Shown: piece after piece, positions 55,956-64,000 of the stretch
Position numbering within the stretch: the stretch's first letter is position 1
How the letters are laid out: each line of letters opens with the position of its first letter
Translations under genes and position numbers: made by a program
Source of the DNA: Candidatus Methylobacter titanis
GTDB taxonomy: Bacteria > Pseudomonadota > Gammaproteobacteria > Methylococcales > Methylomonadaceae
Direction of reading: 5' to 3'
Length of the DNA stretch: 64,000 bases
NCBI GenBank assembly: GCA_029946125.1
Contig: JAQSDX010000014.1
Span: 1-64,000, forward strand
The notes under the pieces: generated by a model
What the model was told of the DNA's origin: nothing
The model's database searches: none
Seen by the model: the letters and a program-made list of their open reading frames with translations, nothing else

Positions 55956-57530
55956 AACTGTATTTTTGCCAGACTTTGCGCAACGCCTGTTCTAATGCCA
56001 AGACAAAGGTTTGCGGCTGAAATAGCGGCGAGTCGGTCAGCAATTGCGTGAGCTTGGCTTTGAGTTGGGCCATTTGTTCGGGATGATTGCCCAGTTCTAT
56101 CGCCAATTGTTCATAGGCTAATGCCGAAGCGCAGACCAATTCGGGCAAACCGACGGCGTGACACAGACTGGCACCCATACGGGCGGCATAGCTTTCGCCC
56201 GGACAGGTCAGTACCGGCAATCCTGCCCATAATGCCCCGGCGGCAGTGGCGCCGACGTTGTAGACCAAGGTATCTAAAAACAAGTCGGCTAAACGATAAC
56301 GGGCGAGGTATTCGGCATGAGCGATAGTCGCGGCAAAAACCAGCCGGTCAGCTTCGATGTGCGCGGCGACGGCGTGTTGGCGGAAGCGGTTGTTAACGGT
56401 ATCGCCGCCATCAAGCAGCCACAGCACGCTGCCGGGGACTTGCTGCAAAATCCGCAGCCACAGGGCAAACACCTCAGGGTGATTTTGTAGGTGCCGTTAA
56501 AACAACAAAACACGGTGGCGTTTTCGGGCAGGCCAAAATCGCGACGACGCATGATTGACGTGGCTATCGGCATCGGTGACGCAACCCAGGCGCGCGGCAA
56601 ATAGATGATTTCTTCGCGGTAATAGTGGGCTAAGTGTTCAGGAATTAGCTGGGTACCCATCGTGCCCGGATAACCCAAAAACTGTATCGTGTTGCAAATG
56701 AGCTTCGGTGCGGGTGCTTAATTCGGCGACGCGGTCGTCGTAATCATCCCAATCGGCCTGTTTTTGCCGGATGGCATTGAGATGGTATAAAACTCTGAGA
56801 TTATCAGGGCGTAAGGCGAGCGCCTGTTCAAAATGGCTTTGCGCCGCTGCCATTTGCTTGGAGGCTTCCAGTAGTTGCCCCAGATTAAAATGCGGCAGGT
56901 CGAAATCGGCCTGCAAGGTTAAGGCGCGACGGTAAGCGGTCTCGGACAATTTCATTTCGCCCCAATGTTGCAAAGCAGCGCCCAAGCTGTTGTAAGCGGG
57001 TGCGGATTGAGGTTGGTTGCGGATCTCGGCCTTGTAACAGGCAATCGCTTCTTGCATGAAACTATATCGCTGATACAGGTTGCCGCATTCGAACTGAAGA
57101 TCCGGCGTATCGGGTTGTAAATATATGGCCTGTTGATAGGCCGTTAGCGCTTGGGTAAAATCACCTTGAGCGACCAAGGCTTTGCCCAGATTATGGTACG
57201 CCAGAAAAAATCGGGGTTCAGTGCGATGGCTTGTTGATAAACGGTGATAGCGCGTTGATGCTCGCCTTGAAGCTGCCAAAGGCTGGCCAGATTACAATGC
57301 AACACCGCCATGTCCGGCGCTAACAGCAACGCTTGCTGATAAAGCGCAATGGCTGGCTCAATTTGGCCGTCAGCCTGCAAGGCATTGGCGAGGTTGTTGT
57401 AAGCCGGGACAAAATCGGCTTGCAGGCGGATGGTTTCCCGGAAACAGTCGATAGAAGCGGCAAGATTGCCTTGTCGGCGTTGTTGTTTGCCTTGCTGAAA
57501 ACTGATTTGAGCGGGCGTTTTTACGGTCAT
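55930..57530 (-). pseudogene. Broken TPR-GT41 (SPINDLY/OGT-like) glycosyltransferase
   Basis: Four overlapping frames read as one protein on the minus strand. 57530 to about 57210: TPRs to ALNPDFF. After a 6-T run (7 would keep frame) the TPRs continue from 57279 to 56690 (FFLAYHNLGKALVAQ). After HLQHD the frame jumps to LGYPGTMG and on to VFCCFNGTYKI (56678-56495), with a large part of the usual catalytic region missing. A last shift gives HPEVFALWLRILQQVPGSVLWLL to the C-terminus (LGLPVLTCPGE-like LPVLTCPGES). At least three shifts and an internal loss mean no intact enzyme. ATGA overlap with the TetR gene upstream. Confidence 0.85.
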
Positions 57531-58165
57531 GTAGTGTCCCAGGTATTCAAGCTGCCGCGCAGAAACAAGTCAGTGGTTTGTCGCACCCAGGCATCGATTT
57601 CCGCTTCGTCGGGCGTTGGTTCCAAACCGAGTTGCAGTTTTTGAAAGCGTTCGCTACGTAATGCGCTCAGGAATTGGTCGGCGAGAAAATGCGGATCCAT
57701 TGCGGCAAAATAGCCTGTTTGCTGCTGCCTGGCGAAAAACTGCGTGAGAAGATCAAGGGTGCGCTGTGGCCCTTGCTCATAAAATTGAGTGGCAAGATCG
57801 GGGAAGCGTAACGACTCGCCAATCAGTATGGCGCGTATGCGCACTACATCCGGTCTTGTTATGCGGTATAGAAACTGCTTTGCAAATGCGCTCAATGCTT
57901 CTTTTGGCGAGCGCTCCAAGACGTACTCATCAGAAAGGTCGGTGACGATTTCGTCGCTGCAGCGTCTTATTACCGCGCCGAATAGTCCGGCTTTACCGCC
58001 GAACTGGCTATAAATAGTGCGCATTGACACGCGCGCATCTCGAGCGATAGTTTCCAGACTAAGGTTACCGTAGCCGAATTCAAGAAACAGACTGAAGGCG
58101 GTGTCCAGTAATCGATCCCGACTTATCAGTTCCTCACCTTTGCGAGGTCGTCCGCATTTAATCAT
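57527..58165 (-). CDS. TetR-family repressor of the RND efflux operon
   Basis: A 212-residue one-domain-pair regulator. The N-terminal HTH (about 15-60: LLDTAFSLFLEFGYGNLSLE then RDARVSMRTIYSQFGGKAGL) is typical TetR. The C-terminal ligand pocket has the QFFARQQQTGYFAAMDP helix of the AefR-like subgroup. It diverges from the RND operon and likely represses it by binding the palindrome between them. ATG 58165 (MIKCGRPRKG) chosen over GTG 58177. Its stop overlaps the first codon of the broken glycosyltransferase. Confidence 0.88.
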   Translation of the reverse strand: MIKCGRPRKGEELISRDRLLDTAFSLFLEFGYGNLSLETIARDARVSMRTIYSQFGGKAGLFGAVIRRCSDEIVTDLSDEYVLERSPKEALSAFAKQFLYRITRPDVVRIRAILIGESLRFPDLATQFYEQGPQRTLDLLTQFFARQQQTGYFAAMDPHFLADQFLSALRSERFQKLQLGLEPTPDEAEIDAWVRQTTDLFLRGSLNTWDTT

Positions 58166-58181
58166 GGTAATGCTCACGAAA

Positions 58182-58213
58182 TTAAGGTATTTAAATTATA
58201 AAGCATACCTTAA
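58182..58213. promoter_or_regulatory. Candidate TetR operator
   Basis: TTAAGGTAT (58182-58190) and ATACCTTAA (58205-58213) are perfect 9-bp inverted arms with a 14-bp spacer, 16 bp ahead of the regulator's start codon and within the shared upstream region of the efflux genes. A second, smaller GGTAA..TTACC repeat follows at 58221-58236. Operator function is inferred. Confidence 0.55.
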
Positions 58214-58376
58214 ATTAAATGGTAATATGTCTTACCGTTTTATATTTATAGAGCCGAGTGTCAAAAAGATGAAAAAAGAAACGCGCCTGTCGATTGTCAT
58301 TCATCGCTTAAGTTTACCGAGAGCGTCAGGTCTCGATACATGGCATCAAAGAACATCGTCGAATGAAAGGATGGTC

Positions 58377-59540
58377 ATGCAACGCACACGAAATGGCCTG
58401 TTGGCCACTGTCATGCTGATGGTTATGATCGGATGCGGAAACCCTGATGATTCGGGGTCGCAGCCAAGGCAGGAACAGTTACCCAATGTCAAAATCGCCC
58501 AAGCTCTGTCGCAAGAAGTCACCGAGTGGGATGAATACACCGGCCGCATCGAAGCGGTTAATTCGGTAGACGTACGCGCCCGGGTCAGCGGCTATCTGGA
58601 TAAAGTCAACTTCAAGGCAGGAGACCGGGTCAATGAGGGCGATCTTTTATTCTTGATCGATCCGAAACCTTTTACCGCTCAATTGAACTATGCCGAAGCT
58701 GAACTGGAACGCGCCAAGTCCAAGCACGAATTGGCAAAAAATGACCTGTTGCGGGCCGAGCGTTTGTTTCGCGTCAAAGCCATCTCCGAAGAAGAACATG
58801 ATGCCCGGAGCAAGGGGCTTAGAGAAACCCTTGCAGCCGTTGAGTCCGCAAAAGCCACTGTTTATACGGCACGTTTGAACCTGGAGTTTACCCAGGTACG
58901 CTCCCCGATAAGTGGCCGGATCGGTCGCGAATTAATTACTGCCGGCAATTTGGTTAACGGTGGCGGAGGCGATGCAACTTTGTTGACCTTCATCGTCTCT
59001 ACCGATCCCGTCTATGTTTACGTGAATGCGGACGAACGTTCGGTACTGAAATACCGGCGTCAGGCCAAGAAAAATGGTCGAGGTAATCTAGGCGATGAAC
59101 AGACGCCCGTGGAGTTGGCTGTAGCTGATGAACTTGGTTTTCCTCACCAAGGTCATCTCGATTATATATCGCCGCGTGAAGATACGGCTACCGGCACACT
59201 TTCATTGCGAGGCGTATTCGCCAACCCGGACGAATTGTTAAGTCCCGGTTTTTTTGCCCGGATGCGGGTTCGTGCGAGCGCTCCGTACCGCGCTATTTTG
59301 CTTCCTGATCGGGCTATTGGCACGGATCTGGCGCAACGCTTCATCTGGGTAGTGAATCAGGAAAATCAGGTGGAATATCGCAAGGTGGTGCTCGGCGCTC
59401 ATATCGGCGAGTCCCGCGTGATCGTCGAAGGGTTGATGTCTGAAGAATGGGCGGTTATCGAAGGCATCCAGAAGCTTAAGCCGGGTATCAAGGTGAATCC
59501 GGAACGCATCTCGCTCACCGGACAAAAGGCTGAGAAATAG
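58377..59540 (+). CDS. RND efflux periplasmic adaptor (MexE/AcrA type)
   Basis: A 387-residue membrane-fusion lipoprotein, lipobox MIGCG (Cys about residue 20). Barrel-sandwich lipoyl half VDVRARVSGYLDKVNF (about 60-75), a coiled-coil hairpin about 100-165, and second lipoyl half LEFTQVRSPISGRIGRE. It links the inner-membrane pump to the outer channel. ATG 58377 chosen (AAAGG six bases upstream); the open frame upstream to 58101 overlaps the TetR gene. Three bases to the pump gene. Confidence 0.93.
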   Translation: MQRTRNGLLATVMLMVMIGCGNPDDSGSQPRQEQLPNVKIAQALSQEVTEWDEYTGRIEAVNSVDVRARVSGYLDKVNFKAGDRVNEGDLLFLIDPKPFTAQLNYAEAELERAKSKHELAKNDLLRAERLFRVKAISEEEHDARSKGLRETLAAVESAKATVYTARLNLEFTQVRSPISGRIGRELITAGNLVNGGGGDATLLTFIVSTDPVYVYVNADERSVLKYRRQAKKNGRGNLGDEQTPVELAVADELGFPHQGHLDYISPREDTATGTLSLRGVFANPDELLSPGFFARMRVRASAPYRAILLPDRAIGTDLAQRFIWVVNQENQVEYRKVVLGAHIGESRVIVEGLMSEEWAVIEGIQKLKPGIKVNPERISLTGQKAEK

Positions 59541-59543
59541 ATT

Positions 59544-62500
59544 ATGAATCGATTCACTCACTTTTTCATCGACCGCCCCATTTTTGCAGCGGTATTATCC
59601 ATCATCATTGTCCTGGTCGGAAGCCTCGCGCTGATCAACCTGCCTATTGCCCAATATCCCGAGATTGCACCTCCCACCGTAGTCGTGAGCACGGTTTATC
59701 CTGGTGCCAACGCCAAGGTGGTGGCCGAAACTGTGGCTACACCTATTGAACAGGAAGTGAATGGTGTCGAGGATATGTTATACATGTCTTCTCAGTCCAC
59801 CAACAGCGGCAACATGGCCTTAACCATCACCTTTAAGCCGGGCACCAATCTGGATAAGGCTCAGGTGCTGGTGCAAAATCGGGTCGCTTTGGCCGAGCCA
59901 AAATTACCCCAGGAAGTCAGCCGACAAGGCATCAGCGTCAAAAAGCGCAGCCCTGACTTGAGTCTGGTGGTCAACCTGGTTTCTCCAGATAAACGCTATG
60001 ACAGTGTGTATTTGAGCAATTACGCGTTGTTGCAAATCAAGGATAAGCTGGCGCGACTGCCCGGTGTGGGTGAAATTCTGGTATTTGGCGCCCGAGACTA
60101 CAGCATGCGCATCTGGCTGAATCCGGAGAAAGTTGCTGCCCGCAATCTGACTGCCAGCGACGTGGTTAACGCTATCCGGGAACAGAATATTCAGGTCGCT
60201 GCGGGCGTGGTGGGGCAGCAGCCCACTCATGAAAACACCGATTTTCAGTACACAGTCACTACCACGGGACGACTGATGGAAGCGGAGGAGTTCGCCGATA
60301 TCGTGATCAAAACCGGGAAAGATGGCCAGGTAACTCAGCTTAAAGACGTCGCCCGCATTGAGTTGGGCGCTAAGGATTACAGCTCTGGACTGCTTTTGGA
60401 CGGCGAACCTAGCGTGGGTCTGGCGGTCTTCCAACTGCCCGGCTCCAACGCACTAGACACTAAAAAAGCGGTGGTCGCCGCGATGGAGCAGCTGAAGCCG
60501 CGTTTCCCCGAAGGCCTTGATTATCTGCTTATTTACGATACCGTTGTCTTTGTACAGCAGTCGATCGGCGCGGTAGTCAAGACGCTGTTTGAGGCTATGC
60601 TGTTGGTCGTTCTGGTCGTGGTGATATTTTTGCAGAGCTGGCGCGCGACTGTTATCCCGCTACTTGCGGTACCGGTGTCTTTAATCGGCACGTTCGCGGT
60701 GATGTCGGCATTGGGTTTGTCGCTGAACACCTTATCGTTATTCGGACTGGTACTCGCTATCGGCATTGTGGTGGACGACGCCATCGTGGTGGTAGAGAAC
60801 GTGGAACGCCATATTGCCCGGGGTTTGTCGGCTCGGGATGCTACCCGAAAGGCGATGACAGAAGTCGTAGGTCCGATTATTGCGACGTCTCTGGTTTTGG
60901 TCGCGGTATTCATTCCCACCGCTTTTATCACTGGCGTTTCCGGCGCTTTCTACAAGCAGTTTGCCCTGACTATCGCCATTTCCACGGTGATCTCGACGTT
61001 CAACTCGCTGACCCTGAGTCCGGCTTTGTGCGCGCTGCTGTTGGATCGGGCGCACGGCAATAAAGATGGGTTCACGCGGCTGCTTGATCGACTGTTCGGC
61101 TGGTTTTTCAGAGCCTTTAACCGGTTTTTTGATTCATTCAGTGCGGGCTACGCGCGCTTAGTCGGAAGGCTGGTTCGTATGACGGTGGTCGTTTTAGTGG
61201 TCTATGTCGGTCTCAACGGACTCAACTTTCTGGCCTTTGAAAAAGTGCCGACGGGTTTTATTCCTCAACAGGACCAGGGTTACCTGATTCTGTATGCGCA
61301 GTTACCTGATGCGGCATCTTTAGCGCGCACTCAGGACGTGGTTCAGCAGGCTACCCGCATTATTAGGGAAACTAAAGGCGTCAAACATGTCATCGCCTAC
61401 GCCGGCTTTTCGATCCTGAGCGGTTCCAGTCAGTCCAATGTCGCAACGATGTTTACGCTGCTGGATGACTTTGACCAGCGCGTCGGCCATCCTGAACTTC
61501 ATGCCGATGCCGTCATTACCAGCCTCAATGAACGCCTTGCTCAGATCGAAGGTGCCCATATTGCCGTATTTGCTCCGCCGCCCATCCGGGGCATGAGCTC
61601 GACCGGCGGTTTCAAACTGCAAGTTCAGGATCGCGCCAACGCGGGTGTCGACGCACTACAGAGCACGGTCAACGAACTTATCGCCAAGGGTAATGAACAA
61701 CCCGGTTTGGTCGGACTGTTTACCACTTTTCGCGCCGAAGTGCCGCAACTTTTTCTGGACGTAGATCGTACCCGAGCCATGTCTATGGACGTGCCGTTGA
61801 AAGACGTGTTCGATACCTTGCAGATCTATCTGGGGTCGATGTATGTCAATGATTTCAATAGTTTTGGCAGAACTTATCAGGTGGTGGCGCAGGCCGATTC
61901 GGATTTTCGGATGAAACCGGTAGACATCACCGCTTTGAAGACACGGAATCTTCAAGGCGGTATGGTGCCGCTGGGTTCCCTTATGTCGGTTAAAGAAATT
62001 ACCGGTCCTGACAAAATTACACGCTACAACATGTATCCTGCAGCTGAAATTAATGGCAGTACCTTACCGGGAGTCAGTTCCGGTCAGGCGATCACCATCA
62101 TGAATCAACTCATGGGCGCAGAGTTGCCGCCGGGATTCGATTTTGAATGGACTGAGCTCAGTCTGCAACAAGTGTTGGCCGGAAACGTCGCCCTGTTGGT
62201 TTTTCCGCTGAGTGTAATCTTTGTATTTTTGGCCTTGGCAGCCCAGTATGAAAGCTGGTCATTGCCCTTTGCGGTGATTCTGATCGTACCTATGTGCATC
62301 CTGTCTGCCTTGGCCGGAGTTTGGTTACGCGACATGGACAATAATATCTTTACCCAAGTCGGCTTCATCGTACTGGTGGGCTTGGCCAGCAAGAACGCCA
62401 TCCTTATTGTGGAATTTGCCAAGCGGCGCCAGGAAGAGGGTCTTAACCGCTTTGATGCGGTAATAGAGGCATCAAAAATTCGGCTGCGGCCCATTTTGAT

Positions 62501-62732
62501 GACCTCGTTTGCTTTTATCATGGGTGTATTTCCGCTGGTGGTCGCTCAAGGCGCCGGGGCGGAATCGCGGCAGCTTCTGGGTACAACGATGTTTAGCGGC
62601 ATGTTAGGTGTGACCTTATTTGGTCTGCTGTTAACGCCGGTGTTCTACGTGATCGCCCAGGGTTTTTCGCAACGTAGGCACGCTTCCCGGCACAAGTTGT
62701 CTGATGATGCGTCTTCGGGTCACGATTTATGA
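59544..62732 (+). CDS. RND multidrug efflux permease (HAE1, MexF/AcrB type)
   Basis: Proton-driven trimeric inner-membrane pump. 1062 residues, twelve helices in two halves with two large periplasmic domains. FFIDRPIFAAVLSIIIVL starts it. The TM4 proton relay GIVVDDAIVVVENVER has paired Asp at about 408-409. GFIVLVGLASKNAILIVEFA in TM10-11 with the relay Lys is intact. Substrates not predictable; closest in look to MexF. Middle gene of the operon; its stop overlaps the next start (ATGA). Confidence 0.96.
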   Translation: MNRFTHFFIDRPIFAAVLSIIIVLVGSLALINLPIAQYPEIAPPTVVVSTVYPGANAKVVAETVATPIEQEVNGVEDMLYMSSQSTNSGNMALTITFKPGTNLDKAQVLVQNRVALAEPKLPQEVSRQGISVKKRSPDLSLVVNLVSPDKRYDSVYLSNYALLQIKDKLARLPGVGEILVFGARDYSMRIWLNPEKVAARNLTASDVVNAIREQNIQVAAGVVGQQPTHENTDFQYTVTTTGRLMEAEEFADIVIKTGKDGQVTQLKDVARIELGAKDYSSGLLLDGEPSVGLAVFQLPGSNALDTKKAVVAAMEQLKPRFPEGLDYLLIYDTVVFVQQSIGAVVKTLFEAMLLVVLVVVIFLQSWRATVIPLLAVPVSLIGTFAVMSALGLSLNTLSLFGLVLAIGIVVDDAIVVVENVERHIARGLSARDATRKAMTEVVGPIIATSLVLVAVFIPTAFITGVSGAFYKQFALTIAISTVISTFNSLTLSPALCALLLDRAHGNKDGFTRLLDRLFGWFFRAFNRFFDSFSAGYARLVGRLVRMTVVVLVVYVGLNGLNFLAFEKVPTGFIPQQDQGYLILYAQLPDAASLARTQDVVQQATRIIRETKGVKHVIAYAGFSILSGSSQSNVATMFTLLDDFDQRVGHPELHADAVITSLNERLAQIEGAHIAVFAPPPIRGMSSTGGFKLQVQDRANAGVDALQSTVNELIAKGNEQPGLVGLFTTFRAEVPQLFLDVDRTRAMSMDVPLKDVFDTLQIYLGSMYVNDFNSFGRTYQVVAQADSDFRMKPVDITALKTRNLQGGMVPLGSLMSVKEITGPDKITRYNMYPAAEINGSTLPGVSSGQAITIMNQLMGAELPPGFDFEWTELSLQQVLAGNVALLVFPLSVIFVFLALAAQYESWSLPFAVILIVPMCILSALAGVWLRDMDNNIFTQVGFIVLVGLASKNAILIVEFAKRRQEEGLNRFDAVIEASKIRLRPILMTSFAFIMGVFPLVVAQGAGAESRQLLGTTMFSGMLGVTLFGLLLTPVFYVIAQGFSQRRHASRHKLSDDASSGHDL

Positions 62733-64000
62733 AAAATCCCTATTATCCGTTAACTATGAAAGATCATGCATGTCCCATCATGCTGGGGCAAAGCCGGCAA
62801 CACGTTGTAGCAGGAGTGCAAGCTTTGCTTGTACATGCAGGCAGAGCCTGTATTCCAGCAGTGGATAATGCTTTAGTCGTTGTGCTTGAACGTAGCCGTA
62901 TGGTCGGCTTAACCTTGATCTGCGCTGCTACACTGAGTGCCTGCGCGGTAGGTCCCGATTATAAGGTGCCGACAACCGATGCCGGTCCAGCTTTCGTCAA
63001 TGCCAACACCCCGGAATTTTCTGTGCAAGGTGTGGACGTAGCGTGGTGGAAACTGTTTGAAGATAAGGCGCTAATCCAGCTTGTCGATCAGACGGTGCAG
63101 CACAACCGAGATCTCCAGATCGCCCGCGCTAATCTTAGGGAGGCGCGAGCTTTGTACATGGATGCTGGGCTGAATTTGGCGCCTATCGTGAGCTCACACG
63201 CCAATTACACCGATCAGAAACGCAGTGCCGGTGCTATGAACAACCTGTCTTTCGCTCCGCGCGACCTGAAACTCTACAACGTCGGTTTCGACGCTTTTTG
63301 GGAAGTCGATTTCTTTGGCCGTGTGCGCCGCAATGTGGAAGCGAGCAGCGATGAAGTCGATGCGCAGGAAGCCAGCCTTCGGGATCTCGGTGTTAGCCTG
63401 ATCGCCGAGGTAGCGAGAAATTATTTTGAATTGCGGGGTCTGCAAAACCAGTTGACGACGGCGAAAAAGAACGCTGAAAACCAGGCTAAAACGCTCGAAA
63501 TAACCCAGGTGAGACTTGAAAATGGGCGCGGTACCGAACTCGATACGTCGAGGGCAACGGCTCAGCTTGATTCCACTCTGGCCATTATTCCGCCTCTGGA
63601 GAACGGCATTTATCAGGCCATGCATCGCCTTAGCGTACTCACCGGGCAGTTTCCTGGCGCCCTGACACAGAAGCTGTCGAAGTCTGCGCCACTGCCGAAG
63701 ATTCCCAAGACCATCCACATCGGTCAGCCTGCGGAGCTATTGCGCCGCCGACCTGACATTCGCATCGCCGAACGAACGCTGGCAGCGGCTACTGCCCGCA
63801 TCGGCGTTGCTACCGCTGACCTGTTTCCACGGGTAACCTTCGTCGGCACTCTCTCACTAGAGGCTAGTACTTTTTCGGGTATAGGGGCGGCTCGGTCGGA
63901 TGCTTATTCCTTGGGTCCAAAAATCAGTTGGGCAGCATTGGATCTAGGTCATGTGTATGCTCGTATTAAAGCCGCCGATGCCCGTGCCGAGGCCAGTCTG
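62729..64000 (+). CDS. OprM/NodT-type outer-membrane efflux lipoprotein, 3' end outside window
   Basis: The frame is open from ATG 62729 (overlapping the pump stop, ATGA) to the window end, 424 codons. The recognisable protein begins at about 62882-62900: LTLICAATLSAC is a lipoprotein signal with lipobox LSAC, then AVGPDYKVP, the NodT/OprM start. OEP repeats follow (WWKLFEDKALIQLVDQ; ADLFPRVTFVGTL). The 57 residues before Met 62900 are partly encoded by a double palindrome and have no family likeness. The true start is probably GTG 62882 or ATG 62900. Third gene of a complete RND operon, C-terminus missing. Confidence 0.9.
   Translation, partial: MKNPYYPLTMKDHACPIMLGQSRQHVVAGVQALLVHAGRACIPAVDNALVVVLERSRMVGLTLICAATLSACAVGPDYKVPTTDAGPAFVNANTPEFSVQGVDVAWWKLFEDKALIQLVDQTVQHNRDLQIARANLREARALYMDAGLNLAPIVSSHANYTDQKRSAGAMNNLSFAPRDLKLYNVGFDAFWEVDFFGRVRRNVEASSDEVDAQEASLRDLGVSLIAEVARNYFELRGLQNQLTTAKKNAENQAKTLEITQVRLENGRGTELDTSRATAQLDSTLAIIPPLENGIYQAMHRLSVLTGQFPGALTQKLSKSAPLPKIPKTIHIGQPAELLRRRPDIRIAERTLAAATARIGVATADLFPRVTFVGTLSLEASTFSGIGAARSDAYSLGPKISWAALDLGHVYARIKAADARAEASL
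62813..62856. repeat. 44-bp double palindrome before/in the OprM-like gene
   Basis: GGAGTGCAAGCTTTGCTTGT and a second hairpin AGGCAGAGCCT with the final TATTCC. Read inverted it is the same unit as 54567-54608 inside the 103-bp MITE. It lies in the open frame of the OprM-like gene but before its lipoprotein signal. Confidence 0.75.

Noticed and set aside
58101-58376. N-terminal extension of the RND adaptor
   Set aside because: It overlaps the TetR gene and its operator region; the lipoprotein signal begins at 58377.

Overview
The window looks like chromosome of a free-living gammaproteobacterium, most likely a Methylococcales-type (methanotroph-like) or related lineage. The run gyrA-serC-pheA-hisC-tyrA-aroA-cmk-rpsA-ihfB is the classic gammaproteobacterial order. 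TonB/RND/TolC envelope genes, an NnrS protein, a PQQ-type dehydrogenase and a copper-protein pair fit a Gram-negative respiratory organism. No methane- or methanol-oxidation gene lies in the window, so the lineage is an inference. No rRNA, tRNA or CRISPR array was seen.

Layout. 1-0.3 kb: the first codons of a tyrosine recombinase running off the left edge. 0.3-3.3 kb: pntAB (minus) with its terminator. 3.4-3.7 kb: a decayed IS200/IS605-type element. 3.7-8.6 kb (minus): a serine-type D-Ala-D-Ala carboxypeptidase, a GH17-like glycosidase, and a membrane cupredoxin coupled to a two-domain multicopper oxidase. 8.8-17.6 kb (plus): a helical protein behind an attenuator-like leader, a TPR lipoprotein, then a TonB-dependent receptor followed after 7 bp by a 1671-residue sensor that joins beta-propeller input, histidine kinase, two receivers and GGDEF. 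18-20.4 kb: HdeD-like membrane protein, small membrane protein, low-molecular-weight phosphatase, dienelactone hydrolase. 20.5-32 kb: gyrA to ihfB, covering serine, aromatic and histidine biosynthesis, DNA topology and translation. 32-39 kb: Nudix hydrolase and PQQ-type dehydrogenase (minus), htpX, DUF2835, lpdA, DUF445, an esterase and galU. 39-45 kb (minus): an orphan ATP-grasp-like protein, a TolC-type channel, a FliK-like protein and an HDOD protein. 44.7-50.6 kb (plus): prmB, aroC, an L,D-transpeptidase, an MFS transporter, exbB-exbD-lpxK. 50.8-54.4 kb (minus): DUF2721, NnrS, a periplasmic protein, rubredoxin, rimK. 54.5-57.5 kb is a decay zone: a MITE with target duplication, the tail of an RTX/DUF4214 protein and a broken TPR-GT41 glycosyltransferase. 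57.5-64 kb: a TetR repressor divergent from a three-gene RND efflux operon whose outer-membrane gene is cut by the right edge.

The most unusual theme is the density of short palindromic or terminal-inverted-repeat elements, several of which enter coding sequence. A 51-bp-period palindromic element sits in frame inside both hisC and the fliK-like gene. A 36-bp palindrome forms the C-terminus of the ATP-grasp protein. Double palindromes form the N-terminus of the RTX fragment and may extend the N-terminus of the OprM-like protein. Two 132-bp elements and one 103-bp element with an 8-bp target duplication are clear non-autonomous mobile elements.
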